From Clostridiales bacterium (GTDB taxonomy: Bacteria; Bacillota; Clostridia; Oscillospirales; Oscillospiraceae): a DNA stretch of 37,762 nt. Both the position numbers and the translations under genes were made by a program. This document shows positions 7,653 through 14,981 of this stretch, piece after piece. The notes under the pieces were generated by a model, which made no database searches, was not told the DNA's origin, and saw nothing but the letters and a program-made list of their open reading frames with translations. The stretch covers positions 1-37,762 of the forward strand of contig JAHZGF010000068.1 of the NCBI GenBank assembly GCA_019420945.1. The letters are read 5' to 3'. Each line of letters begins with the position of its first letter. Positions within the stretch are counted from its first letter, which is position 1.

Positions 7653-9202
7653 CTTGCCGCCACCTCCCATTGTTCTGTCAGCTCCAAGCCTCCGTAAAGC
7701 CGGAAGCGGATACGGTTTTGAGACTCTGCAATGATCTTCTCCACCAGACGTTCGAACAGCTCTTCATCGAAGCCGTCCAGCCGTTCCGGTCCGTTGAGAA
7801 GCGTCTGCTCCACCTTGCGGAGCGCATCTATCGTTTCGTCTATCGCTTCGTTCTCTGTCAGCCTGCGCCGTTCTCCGCGAAGCTGCGCCAGTCTGGCGCT
7901 GATGGCATTCATGCGGGCGGCGCAGATATCCGCGTCCAGCAAGCCATTGGCCCGCAGAGTGCTGATCTTATGGCTTTCTTCTGTTGCTTCCGCGATGGCC
8001 CGGTTGATGGCCAGCACCTGCGGATGATTCTGCCGCAGGATCGTGTCCAGCGTGTTCAGCTGCCGGAGGGCCGGGGCCAGAATGATGTCCGCGTTGCTTT
8101 TGAGCCTGTGGTACATCCGCAGGAAGGCGGCATGGATCTCCGCTTCCGGGATGCGTCCTACAGGGCAGTCCGCGGCGTGGCGGTCGTGGGTTCGACAGAC
8201 CCAGGTCACATATCCGTTCTGGCTGCTTCGGCGCTGAAACACCGTCCCGCAGTTTCCGCAAACGATTTTTAAGGCAAGAGGGCTTTTTTCTCTGCGCTTT
8301 TTCTCTTTCTGCGCTTTCTTTTGCAGCAGTGCCTGCACCCGCTCAAAGGTATCCCGGTCGATGATAGCTGGATGGGAGTTCTCCGTGTAGTATTGCAGGC
8401 GTTCCCCGTGATTTCGTTTCTGCACGAAGGGGAAGCCGCAGCTGTAGGATTTCTGGCTCAGAGCGTCTCCAATGTACTTTTCATTGGTCAGCAGGTATCG
8501 AATCCCCGTTTCTCTCCAGCATTCCGCGCCGGACTGGGAGGGGATGCCTTTCGCCGTCAGCTGCTCCGCGATCCATCCGGAGCTGCGCCCCTTGAGGTAT
8601 GCGTCGAAGATCCAGCGCACCGTGGCGGCTTCCTCTGGGACGATCTCAAGATCTTTCTTATTTACGATTCGGTATCCGTAAGGGGCGGTGCAGGTGATAA
8701 ATTCCCCACGCTCCATCCGCCGCTGATAGCTCATCTTCTGATTGGCGGAGATGGAGATGGATTCTTGCTGGGCAAGAGAACCGGAAACGCTCACCATCAG
8801 TTCGGTGGTGAGCGTTTTCGTGTCGATATTTTCTTTTTCAAACCGGACGCTGACGCCCATGGTGGATAACTCCCGCAGGGCGGACAGGCAGTCTCTGGTA
8901 TTCCGGGCGAAGCGGGATACGGACTTCACCAGAATTCGGTCGATCTTGCCCTTTCGACAGTCTGCCATCATCCGGTTGAAGTCCTCCCGCCTATCCATCC
9001 GGGTGCCGGTGAGCCCTTCGTCGGCATACACGTCTACCAACTCCCAGCCGTCATGCTGGGCGATCTCCTCCGTGTAGCTGCGGATCTGGGCGGCGTAGGA
9101 ATGCAGCTGATCCTTGGAGTCCGAACTGACCCGGCAGTAGGCTGCCACCCGCAGATGTTCCGCTTCCCGCGTCTGCGGCGCGATGATTTTTACCTGTGCC
9201 AT
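7649..9202 (-). CDS. Large serine recombinase, catalytic, first of three (517 aa)
   Basis: The resolvase domain has AAYCRVSSDSKDQL with catalytic Ser26, YADEGLTGTRMDRR and SVSRFARNTRDCL. The recombinase domain contains LLTNEKYIGDALSQKSY, near-identical to the same motif in the third recombinase. A zinc ribbon (CGNCG, then Cys in VCRTH and DCP) and a helical C-terminal region complete the usual architecture. The frame opens with GTG at 9211, but ATG at 9202 (MAQVKIIAP) has AGGGAAG at better spacing and is preferred. Its stop overlaps the start of the catalytic-less recombinase by ATGA. Two full-length, diverged recombinases in one operon recall pairs such as CcrA/CcrB that act together; that role here is inference. 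Confidence 0.93.
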   Translation of the reverse strand: MAQVKIIAPQTREAEHLRVAAYCRVSSDSKDQLHSYAAQIRSYTEEIAQHDGWELVDVYADEGLTGTRMDRREDFNRMMADCRKGKIDRILVKSVSRFARNTRDCLSALRELSTMGVSVRFEKENIDTKTLTTELMVSVSGSLAQQESISISANQKMSYQRRMERGEFITCTAPYGYRIVNKKDLEIVPEEAATVRWIFDAYLKGRSSGWIAEQLTAKGIPSQSGAECWRETGIRYLLTNEKYIGDALSQKSYSCGFPFVQKRNHGERLQYYTENSHPAIIDRDTFERVQALLQKKAQKEKKRREKSPLALKIVCGNCGTVFQRRSSQNGYVTWVCRTHDRHAADCPVGRIPEAEIHAAFLRMYHRLKSNADIILAPALRQLNTLDTILRQNHPQVLAINRAIAEATEESHKISTLRANGLLDADICAARMNAISARLAQLRGERRRLTENEAIDETIDALRKVEQTLLNGPERLDGFDEELFERLVEKIIAESQNRIRFRLYGGLELTEQWEVAAR

Positions 9203-9270
9203 GGTTTTCACTTCCCTGTATCTTTTTTGTCAACACACAAGCTACCACACGATCCGCAGAATATCCAGAA

Positions 9271-9420
9271 CTATTCCCAAACAGTCTGCGGGGAATATTT
9301 CTCTCCGGCCAGCCTTTTGGCATAGACCAGCTCTTCCGCGCTCAGCAGGCCGATTTCCGCCAGATGCTCCAGCATCCGGACTGCCAGCCGATACTGCAAT
9401 TCTTTCTTTGCGTCGATCAT
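9271..9420 (-). CDS. Small SHOCT-like protein (49 aa)
   Basis: The protein runs MIDAKKELQYRLAVRMLEH to SPQTVWE. It is mostly two amphipathic helices, with LLSAEELVYAKRLAGEKY at the end of the type seen in SHOCT-like short domains. It starts with ATGA overlapping the stop of the helicase gene and has GAGGTGG eight bases upstream, so it is translationally coupled. It ends about 70 bases before the first recombinase. Small proteins at this spot are, as I recall, common in Clostridia elements with recombinase tandems. The function is unknown; an accessory or excision role is only a guess from position. Confidence 0.75.
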   Translation of the reverse strand: MIDAKKELQYRLAVRMLEHLAEIGLLSAEELVYAKRLAGEKYSPQTVWE

Positions 9421-11351
9421 CTTCCCACCTCAAAATAGCTCTCCGGCTTTTTCTCCCGCAGAAACCTTGTCACTTCCCGCAGGCTGCCGGTCCTCCGCAT
9501 TTCCGGCAATGCCTCACTCACAGCCTGGGCGTATCTGCGGCCACGGCAGGCCCGTTCATCCAGAATGGCGATGACGCAGGTATCGCTCTCCGTGCGGATG
9601 GCCCGTCCAAAGCCCTGGCGCAGCTTGATCTGCATCTCCGGTACAGCTACCTCACGGATGAATGCGTGAAGGGAAGAATACTTCTCCAATTCCCGTTCCT
9701 TTCGTGCGTCTGGGTAGGCGAAAGGCAGGCGTGGGATGATCAGCAGAGATACACAGTCGCCGGGGAAATCAAAGCCCTCCCATGCCGCGCCGGTGGCCAG
9801 CAGCACCGCTCCCGGCGTGTGCCGGAACTGTTCGATGATGTGGGGCGCGTTGCGGCCCAGCGTCAGCAGTGGGAATGGGAGAGATTCCTCCCACAGCCGC
9901 TCCTTCACAGCCGACATGGCTGCGTAGGAGGTAAAGAGCACCAGCGCGTGACCGGTGGCTGCTTTGATGAGTCCGACGAGCTTGGCAGTCAGCTCATTAA
10001 AGTACACATCCGTATCCTCCACTCTCTGGCGGGGCGGGATTTGCGGAAGGTAGAGCAGGCAGTTGTTCCGGTAGTCAAAGGGGGATGGAGAAACGGATTC
10101 CATGACGCGGTGTCCCTTCTCCAATCCTGCCTGCGTTTTGAAACGGCGGAAATCGCTGCCCACCGCCATGGTGCCGGAGGTCAGAACAAACGCCTGATCC
10201 GGCTGCCACAGGATCTTTTTTATTCGCTGCGTGATATCGCCGGCTGCGGCGCACAGCATGGCGCCGCCTGTGCTGACATCTTCGGCAGTGTAAAAAATCA
10301 TATCTGTCTGGGAACTGGTGAACAGCTTGACCGCGTCCAGCACCGTATTCAGCTGGCGGCTTCCCAGCGGGGAGAGCAGGCTGCCGATCTGCCGCTGGAT
10401 GATGGGCAGTGTGCAGGATGGCGCGGTCAGCAATCGCAAACAGGCTTCCACCGGCTCCGCTTCCTCTCTGGGCTGTGCCAGCTTGCGCAGCAAAGGACCT
10501 GTGCTGTCCTCCAGCATCTCTGCCGCCAGTAAGTACCGTTCCTCTTTTAGCTGAAGGATAAGGTTTCGTATCTCTTCGGCCGCCAACGTCACACCCAGCA
10601 TCTGCTGTGCGGTCTCCGGGAGCTTATGGGCTTCATCCACGATGATGATGCTGTGCTCCGGGAAGATGGGGCGTTTTCCCTCGCTGCGGTGGATGGCATC
10701 TGCCACCAGCAGGTTATGATTGCAGATTTGAAACAAAAATTGATTTTTGTCGCAGGTCTTGAGGAACCGCTGATAGCGGCAGTCCCTCTGCTTGCAGTCG
10801 CAGACCTGCGGTACGCAGACACGCTCCCGGTCATAGCCGCTGAGATGAGAAACTCTGTCCATGTCCAGCGTTTCCTTAAGAGTCCGGAGCGCTGCCAACG
10901 CTTCCGGATTTTTCTTTCCAAGATTTACCTGACGCAGCCGCCTGTCCAGCCGCTCGTCGCAGACATAATGGCTTTTGCCTTTGCGGATGACCGCTTTCAG
11001 TGGCTTGGTAAGAATCCCGTCCGCCATTAGGACGCAGGACAGCAGCGGCAGATACTCCGTCAGCACCGCGTTTTGCAGCGCGATACTGGAAGTGGAAATG
11101 ATGATGGGGCGGGCGATCTGCCCTGTCGGGAAAGCAGACGCTGCCGTGGCAGCCGCCAGATAAGCGTAGGTCTTGCCGATGCCCGTCCCGGCATCGCACA
11201 GGGCGATCCTCCCGTCCTGCATGGCGTCCAGCATCCAGTGACTCAATTGGATCTGCTCCGGGCGCTGCGCCATACCGTGGGCGGGAAGAAGGTCCTGAAA
11301 AATATGGTCGATCAGTTTATGGGCTTTCAGCCTGTTGTCATTGGTATTCAT
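9417..11351 (-). CDS. DinG/XPD-type superfamily 2 helicase (644 aa)
   Basis: An ATP-dependent DNA helicase. Walker A is GTGIGKT (residues 55-61). The DEAH box is in IIIVDEAHKL (~230). Motif VI is in QGFGRAIRTESD (~590). Between motifs I and II lie closely spaced cysteines (VCDE, then VCVPQVCDCKQRDC and KTCDK) in the place where XPD/DinG enzymes hold a 4Fe-4S cluster. ATG at 11351 is chosen because AGAGGT lies ten bases upstream; the open frame runs 31 codons further without a site. It heads the run of helicase, SHOCT-like protein and three recombinases, whose starts and stops overlap or nearly touch. A role in processing element DNA during transfer or replication fits the context but is not shown. 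Confidence 0.92.
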   Translation of the reverse strand: MNTNDNRLKAHKLIDHIFQDLLPAHGMAQRPEQIQLSHWMLDAMQDGRIALCDAGTGIGKTYAYLAAATAASAFPTGQIARPIIISTSSIALQNAVLTEYLPLLSCVLMADGILTKPLKAVIRKGKSHYVCDERLDRRLRQVNLGKKNPEALAALRTLKETLDMDRVSHLSGYDRERVCVPQVCDCKQRDCRYQRFLKTCDKNQFLFQICNHNLLVADAIHRSEGKRPIFPEHSIIIVDEAHKLPETAQQMLGVTLAAEEIRNLILQLKEERYLLAAEMLEDSTGPLLRKLAQPREEAEPVEACLRLLTAPSCTLPIIQRQIGSLLSPLGSRQLNTVLDAVKLFTSSQTDMIFYTAEDVSTGGAMLCAAAGDITQRIKKILWQPDQAFVLTSGTMAVGSDFRRFKTQAGLEKGHRVMESVSPSPFDYRNNCLLYLPQIPPRQRVEDTDVYFNELTAKLVGLIKAATGHALVLFTSYAAMSAVKERLWEESLPFPLLTLGRNAPHIIEQFRHTPGAVLLATGAAWEGFDFPGDCVSLLIIPRLPFAYPDARKERELEKYSSLHAFIREVAVPEMQIKLRQGFGRAIRTESDTCVIAILDERACRGRRYAQAVSEALPEMRRTGSLREVTRFLREKKPESYFEVGR

Positions 11352-11400
11352 CCGATAATTACCTCTTTTCCTGTCATGCTTTGTTTTCGTTTCCACCGTA

Positions 11401-11763
11401 TTTGCAGCGCGCGCCCCGGTGGGAAAAGGGAACAATACGGACAAGGTCCGGCAAGACCTTCACGGGCGTATTTCCGGGATCTCTACTGCTTTCAATCCCG
11501 GAGCAGCCCAGCCTCTTCATGCTGGCCAGTGCATTGTGTCTCATTATCTGCCCGGACAGCGTCTCTGCGGGCGGCGCTGCCAACGCCGCCCCTGCGCAGG
11601 TAAAATCGCTCGCCGCGGGAAGCTGCAAGGCTTCCCACGGGTCGTGGCGCACACTGCGCGGATCGCTCTTCTGTCCGGGTGGTTATCCGTATTGCTGGTA
11701 TGCAATTTTCAAGGAACAGCGAGGGGCGATTCGGAGCCCCTCACTGTCCTCCCGAAAATTGCG
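11401..11763 (-). ncRNA. Candidate structured RNA / long leader of the helicase-recombinase operon
   Basis: About 360 nt without a credible gene hold a string of perfect hairpins: 11443-11460 (6 bp), 11473-11502 (8 bp), 11508-11525 (5 bp), 11569-11591 (8 bp, GGGCGGCG arms), 11591-11600 (self-complementary), 11613-11640 (11 bp with one mismatch) and the long 11701-11763 palindrome. No promoter or T-run was identified. Because the helicase start lies only 50 bases downstream on the minus strand, it may be a transcribed leader; a stand-alone RNA is the alternative. The strand is inferred from the flanking genes. A 92-codon open frame here starts with an unsupported GTG and was not accepted. Confidence 0.45.
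11701..11763. repeat. 63-nt imperfect palindrome after the sigma-like gene
   Basis: TGCAATTTTCAAGGAACAGC pairs with CTGTCCTCCCGAAAATTGCG, and the tip is GAGGGGC/GCCCCTC around an 8-nt loop. Total stem is about 27 bp with few mismatches. It begins 15 bases beyond the stop of the sigma-like gene on the minus strand. It could act as a transcription terminator or processing site between that gene and the helicase operon, although only short T stretches follow. Confidence 0.6.
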
Positions 11764-11777
11764 TTCGGTGAATACCC

Positions 11778-12272
11778 TTATTTCGAGGAATTTTCAAAAA
11801 ACTTTTTGAGATCCCGCAGGATGCGGTCTCTCCGCTTGATGACCGCCCGCTGGCTGACGCCCATTCTTTGGGCGTATTCCCGTGTAGACGCGCCGTCGAA
11901 GAACAGGGCGTTGATGAGTTCCCGGTCGGTATCCTTTAGTGACAGCAGCGCCAGCAAAAGGATCTGCTTCTGTTCTGCCAGATTCCGAAGTTCCTCACGC
12001 TCCAGTGCCTCCGTTTCAGCACTGGGGGCCGTTTCTGCTCCGACATAGTCCGGCAAAAGCGCATCTTCCTCCATCTGCTCCAGAGAGAGCAGTTTTCCGG
12101 AGGACTGTTCCTCCGTGATATAGCGCTCCCTGCGGTCTGCCTGCGCATAGGCGAGGTAGACATCCTCCGGCACCTCTACGTCCATACCGTCTACAGTGAT
12201 GATATTGGCGATGACTTCGCCACCTTCGTTTCGAACGCGCCGATAGTTGCGTTCTTCCTGCCATTTTTTCAT
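11778..12272 (-). CDS. Sigma-70 region-4-like regulator of ICE type (164 aa)
   Basis: The N-terminal part carries IITVDGMDVEVPEDVYLAY and a basic patch (RRERYI), a motif I associate with small sigma-like proteins of Clostridia conjugative elements. The C-terminal ~70 residues match sigma region 4: LLALLSLKDTDRELINALFF, then a helix-turn-helix in TREYAQRMGVSQRAVIKRRDR. There is no region 2, so it cannot open a promoter as a normal sigma factor. It may instead bind DNA or core polymerase to activate element genes. GGAG lies nine bases before the ATG, and this site can be locked in the hairpin at 12280-12321. A 32-codon fragment of possibly the same family lies at 33567-33665. Confidence 0.8.
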   Translation of the reverse strand: MKKWQEERNYRRVRNEGGEVIANIITVDGMDVEVPEDVYLAYAQADRRERYITEEQSSGKLLSLEQMEEDALLPDYVGAETAPSAETEALEREELRNLAEQKQILLLALLSLKDTDRELINALFFDGASTREYAQRMGVSQRAVIKRRDRILRDLKKFFENSSK

Positions 12273-12279
12273 GATTCAT

Positions 12280-12321
12280 GACTCCAATCTCAGATTTTTT
12301 TGAAATGTCTGAGATGGGGTC
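12280..12321 (-). promoter_or_regulatory. Hairpin that would hide the RBS of the sigma-like gene
   Basis: On the minus strand, GACCCCATCTCAGA pairs with TCTGAGATTGGAGTC over 13 base pairs with one mismatch and one bulge; the loop is A-rich. The 3' arm contains the GGAG Shine-Dalgarno of the gene starting at 12272. Folding would block translation, so this may be a translational switch. It could also be a DNA operator. No ligand domain was recognised upstream. Confidence 0.5.
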
Positions 12322-12397
12322 ACGGATATTTAGCGATGTAGGGCTGCCAGCGTCTGCGCATTGTGTGCCTTTCCGCTTTTCAGCCAAAGAAAGGCGC

Positions 12398-12442
12398 AAA
12401 AAAAGAGCCTTACGCATAGCTGAAAAGCTACTTGTAAGGCTC
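12398..12442 (-). terminator. Intrinsic terminator after the zinc-ribbon gene
   Basis: Arms GAGCCTTAC/GTAAGGCTC (12405-12413, 12434-12442) with an inner TAGCT-GAAA-AGCTA stem are followed on the minus strand by seven Ts (12398-12404). It lies about 75 bases past the stop at 12517 and separates that gene from the sigma-like gene. Confidence 0.85.
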
Positions 12443-12516
12443 CTAACTCAATGTTCCCATATTCGATGATGGGTGGCTGGTGCGCTTGACGAAGTCATAT
12501 CAATTGGATTTTTAAT

Positions 12517-12753
12517 TTATGCCTGAACATATCCCATAAAGGGGATGGGCGTGTGGATCAGGGGGTGAGCATCCGGTGTCAGTACCGTGATGCCGATTTG
12601 TTCGCCGCACTTGGGGCATTTGGCGATCAGGTCAGGGGGTTCCGCTCTGTGCAGAGCAAACAGCCTGTACTGAGACTGCTCCGCACCACTGGGGATATCC
12701 GCGATACGGCCCTTGCCGCACAGCGGACAGCGCAGGGAATTGGTTTTTGACAT
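12517..12753 (-). CDS. Small zinc-ribbon protein (78 aa)
   Basis: Two CxxC pairs are visible: CPLCGKG near residue 9 and CPKCGEQ near residue 47, spaced as in a single zinc ribbon. The rest is short and has no enzymatic motif. The start at 12753 (MSKTNSLRCPLC) has AGAGAGG four to five bases upstream. A longer frame to 12795 lacks a site and runs through the palindrome at 12769-12790. The gene follows the broken ImmA-type gene and ends in a strong terminator. Similar small Cys4 proteins occur in ICE control regions; a nucleic-acid-binding role is a guess. Confidence 0.7.
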   Translation of the reverse strand: MSKTNSLRCPLCGKGRIADIPSGAEQSQYRLFALHRAEPPDLIAKCPKCGEQIGITVLTPDAHPLIHTPIPFMGYVQA

Positions 12754-12768
12754 AGCGCCTCTCTTTCT

Positions 12769-12790
12769 CTGTTCTCTTTTTTGAGAACAG
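12769..12790. promoter_or_regulatory. Perfect 8-bp palindrome, possible operator
   Basis: CTGTTCTC (12769-12776) and GAGAACAG (12783-12790) flank six Ts. It lies between the ImmA-type remnant and the zinc-ribbon gene, just upstream of the latter's RBS. It could be an operator, for example for the neighbouring XRE protein, or a weak hairpin in the mRNA. Confidence 0.45.
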
Positions 12791-12804
12791 CACATGAAAA
12801 TTTT

Positions 12805-13408
12805 TTACAGCAGGTTATGGTTCTCCAACCGAATGCGCATGGCCTGCTTGGATACCTGAAAGATACCTGCCATATCCGTCACCAGCTGTTGATTCGTCCG
12901 TCCGGAGCGCAGCTGATAGAAACAGCGCTTGACCTGCGGCAGCGGCAGCAGAAGGATAGAGCCCAGCAGGTTCGCCTGCACTTCCAATGTGTTGTCGCTC
13001 TCATCGCCGGAACGGAGCGCCGCGTTTTCGCCGGTCCCGCTGAACTGTTTCTTATGGAGTAGCCAGTGCCCCAGCTCATGGGCGCAGGTAAAGCGCAGCC
13101 GCCCGGTAGATGCTTCCTCTTCGCAGAGAGCAGTCGATGAGGATGGTGCCGCCCTTGACGGGAAGAAGGTCATAGCGGTGGTTTTCCCAGTCATAGATCG
13201 CTGTGAGACCGTCGTCAAAGATGGTCTCGCCCAAAACCCGCCCATTATTCCGCAGATATTGATACTCCAGCACCAGCCCCTGTGCCTCGATGATGTCCTC
13301 AATGGGAATGGCTGCGGGGGAACCGTAATAAAGTCTGGGATCATAGGCGGTGATCACATCGCGGGCGATCCGCTCCAACGCCTGTTCGCGGTAATATGCT
13401 TTTTTCAT
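12805..13408 (-). pseudogene. ImmA/IrrE-type metallopeptidase broken by a frameshift
   Basis: Proteins of this family cleave a partner XRE repressor to induce mobile elements, as ImmA does to ImmR in ICEBs1. The N-terminal part runs in one frame from ATG at 13408 (MKKAYYREQALERIARDVI) to IDCSLR. The metallopeptidase signature CAHELGHWLLHKK, the second metal-ligand region and the C-terminus (RIRLENHNLL) continue in another frame to 12805. The switch lies near 13120-13130, where removing one base restores IDCSLEEEASTGRLRFTCAHELGHW. As read, the product ends at 13076 without the HExxH site. A real loss-of-function mutation and a sequencing error are both possible. The ATGA overlap with the XRE gene shows the pair was one operon. 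Confidence 0.85.
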
Positions 13409-13803
13409 GCGTCTATTTCACCGCCCTCTTTGGATTTCTTTGCGCGCTGGGTGATCCGGTCGATAAATTCCTGCCACTCCTGGTCTGTGGCGTCTGCCTC
13501 CTTCGCCGTGCGGAGCGCGGCCCGGACGATCTCCCGATCCATGATGTAGTCCGGCAGGTCTGCGGATACCCGGTTATTCTGGGACTTGGCGGCAAGATCC
13601 AGCATCTGCTCGGTTTCCACCTTGCTCAGATGCAGTTCCTGCTCCAACCGTTCCAAATATGCGCGCGTCGGCGCCGGTCTGCGGTCGTTTTCAATGTTGC
13701 TCAGATAGACCGGCGACAAGTCCAGCTTTGCCGCCAGTGTGCGCAGGGACAATCCGATAGATTGCCGTTTCTCTCGAACGAAGCTGCCGAATGTCTGTTC
13801 CAA
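13405..13803 (-). CDS. XRE-family transcriptional repressor (132 aa)
   Basis: A DNA-binding regulator with a Cro/C1-type helix-turn-helix: LRTLAAKLDLSPVYLSNIENDRRPAP (residues ~20-45; key signature YLSNIEND). The C-terminal half is helical and acidic-basic, as in repressors paired with ImmA-like peptidases. The AGGAGG site (13812-13817) sits eight bases from a TTG at 13803, which I choose. The GTG at 13812 overlaps the Shine-Dalgarno itself. A near-consensus promoter (13853-13881) lies just upstream. It probably represses the element's own excision/transfer genes; that role comes from the ICEBs1 ImmR/ImmA model and is inferred. Confidence 0.87.
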   Translation of the reverse strand: MEQTFGSFVREKRQSIGLSLRTLAAKLDLSPVYLSNIENDRRPAPTRAYLERLEQELHLSKVETEQMLDLAAKSQNNRVSADLPDYIMDREIVRAALRTAKEADATDQEWQEFIDRITQRAKKSKEGGEIDA

Positions 13804-13852
13804 GTAACTCACCTCCTATCCGTGTTCTCTTCTCTGGAAACACTGTAGCCTC

Positions 13853-13881
13853 AGTATAGCAAACATTCGTTCGATTGGCAA
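13853..13881 (-). promoter_or_regulatory. Sigma-A promoter of the XRE-ImmA operon
   Basis: On the minus strand, TTGCCA (13876-13881), a 17-nt spacer and TATACT (13853-13858) form a near-consensus promoter. The predicted start lies about 40 bases before the TTG codon. The spacer holds ATCGAACGAATG, a plausible but unproven repressor contact. Confidence 0.75.
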
Positions 13882-13887
13882 GACATG

Positions 13888-13920
13888 AAAAAGATGGTGT
13901 TCCCCGCAAGGAACACCATC
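13888..13920 (-). terminator. Intrinsic terminator after the WYL regulator gene
   Basis: A perfect 11-bp stem (GATGGTGTTCC / GGAACACCATC, 13893-13903 and 13910-13920) is followed on the minus strand by TTTTT. It lies six bases past the stop of the WYL gene and insulates it from the XRE promoter. Confidence 0.88.
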
Positions 13921-13926
13921 CAGAAG

Positions 13927-14886
13927 TTATTTCAGCCACGCTGCCATATCCTGCATTTCCTCCAGCACTGCTGCTGGGCTGACGATGCGAATCTTACCGC
14001 TAAAGGTAAAGACCCAACTGAAGAACGGAGGGCTTGGCGCGACCTCGACTGTGGCACGGAAATGTTGTTCATCTACAGTTTCCGTCTGCACATTTTCACC
14101 GAAGCGGTCGATGACGCTGCGCATGACCTCATTATCGCACAGCAGCTCTACGGTACAGAGGTCGTCCGGGTACATCCCAAACACCTTGCGGACATACTCC
14201 GCCGGGTCAAAGTCCAGTGTCTGGACTTCCGTCTGTTCCAGCGGTTCGACTGCCGTCATGCGGTCCACCCGAAATTGTGCGATCTTTCCGTGCTTTTCCG
14301 ACCAGCCTACGGCATAGTAGCAGTCCCGATTCCAGATCATGGCGTAGGGGCTGAACCGATACTTGTATCCGTCATGCTTGAGTACCTTTTCCTTTTTAGG
14401 CGTGTACTCAAAATATTGGAAGGTGATTTGCTGTTTCTTCTGGACGGCGTTGTGGATAGTATCCACATTGTAGTAGATGCTCTCATTCTCCGGCTTCGGG
14501 GTACCGCCCATGTAAATGCGGCGGTTCAGCTGTTCCGCCTGCGCTGTGCTGGTGAGATGGCCCAGCTTCTTGATGAGGGCGGTGCTCTTTTTCTCCGTGA
14601 TAAACCGGGAGGATTCCACCGCATCCACCAGCAGCTTCAGCTCCGGCAGTTCGAAAAGCCGCTGCCCAACAAAGTATTTGTTCTGGCTGCTTTTGACGCA
14701 GACGATATCCATCCCGGCGTTCTGCAGCAGTTCGATGTCAGTGTAAACACTCTTGCGTCCGGCCTGAATGCCGTGCTGCTGCCAGAATGCGAGAATGTCC
14801 GTAACCGAGACCGGATGCTGCTCGTCTGTCTGCTGATATAGATATTGCCGGAGAAGCAGCAGTGCATGCTGTGATTCGTTCTTCAT
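13927..14886 (-). CDS. WYL-domain transcriptional regulator (319 aa)
   Basis: A one-component regulator. An N-terminal winged helix-turn-helix (residues ~8-70: VSVTDILAFWQQHG, then GRKSVYTDIELLQNAG) binds DNA. The WYL domain spans about 140-235, with the hallmark region YRFSPYAMIWNRDCYYAVGW and an Arg in FRVDRM. The C-terminal WCX region runs to AAWLK. WYL domains sense nucleic acid or other ligands and often control phage defence or DNA-damage genes. ATG at 14886 has AAGGAG seven bases upstream. It is monocistronic, with terminator-like hairpins on both sides. Its target cannot be told; the SLH cluster upstream and the ICE control genes downstream are both candidates. Confidence 0.92.
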   Translation of the reverse strand: MKNESQHALLLLRQYLYQQTDEQHPVSVTDILAFWQQHGIQAGRKSVYTDIELLQNAGMDIVCVKSSQNKYFVGQRLFELPELKLLVDAVESSRFITEKKSTALIKKLGHLTSTAQAEQLNRRIYMGGTPKPENESIYYNVDTIHNAVQKKQQITFQYFEYTPKKEKVLKHDGYKYRFSPYAMIWNRDCYYAVGWSEKHGKIAQFRVDRMTAVEPLEQTEVQTLDFDPAEYVRKVFGMYPDDLCTVELLCDNEVMRSVIDRFGENVQTETVDEQHFRATVEVAPSPPFFSWVFTFSGKIRIVSPAAVLEEMQDMAAWLK

Positions 14887-14937
14887 GCGGTGGCTCCTTT
14901 ACTCTCTTTCCCCAAATTTCAATCTCTACAGCAGTAA

Positions 14938-14972
14938 GAGAACAGCGGCCGCACTATGCGACCGCTGTTCTC
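14938..14972 (-). terminator. Hairpin after SLH-1, probable terminator
   Basis: GAGAACAGCGG pairs with CCGCTGTTCTC, extended by CGCA/TGCG across one mismatch. It begins about ten bases past the SLH-1 stop. The following bases are only moderately T-rich (TTACTG), so termination may be partial. The hairpin may also protect the mRNA 3' end. Confidence 0.6.
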
Positions 14973-14981
14973 ATTGCTATG

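Noticed and set aside
4411..11603. Plus-strand frames opposite the phosphoesterase, recombinases and helicase
   Set aside because: No initiation sites and no recognisable domains. The minus-strand frames have complete, well-known domain architectures.
11374..11652. 92-codon minus-strand frame in the hairpin-rich region
   Set aside because: It starts at a GTG without a Shine-Dalgarno, shows no domain, and overlaps every hairpin of the structured region. A coding role is less likely than RNA structure, though not excluded.
12805..13344. Separate 179-aa gene upstream of the palindrome
   Set aside because: Its first ~70 residues are out-of-frame translation of the ImmA N-terminus. Only the part after the frameshift is real coding sequence, so it was merged into one pseudogene.
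14938..14972. Attachment-site interpretation of the palindrome after SLH-1
   Set aside because: No second copy of its core was found near a plausible element end. Its place just after a stop codon fits a terminator-like hairpin better.
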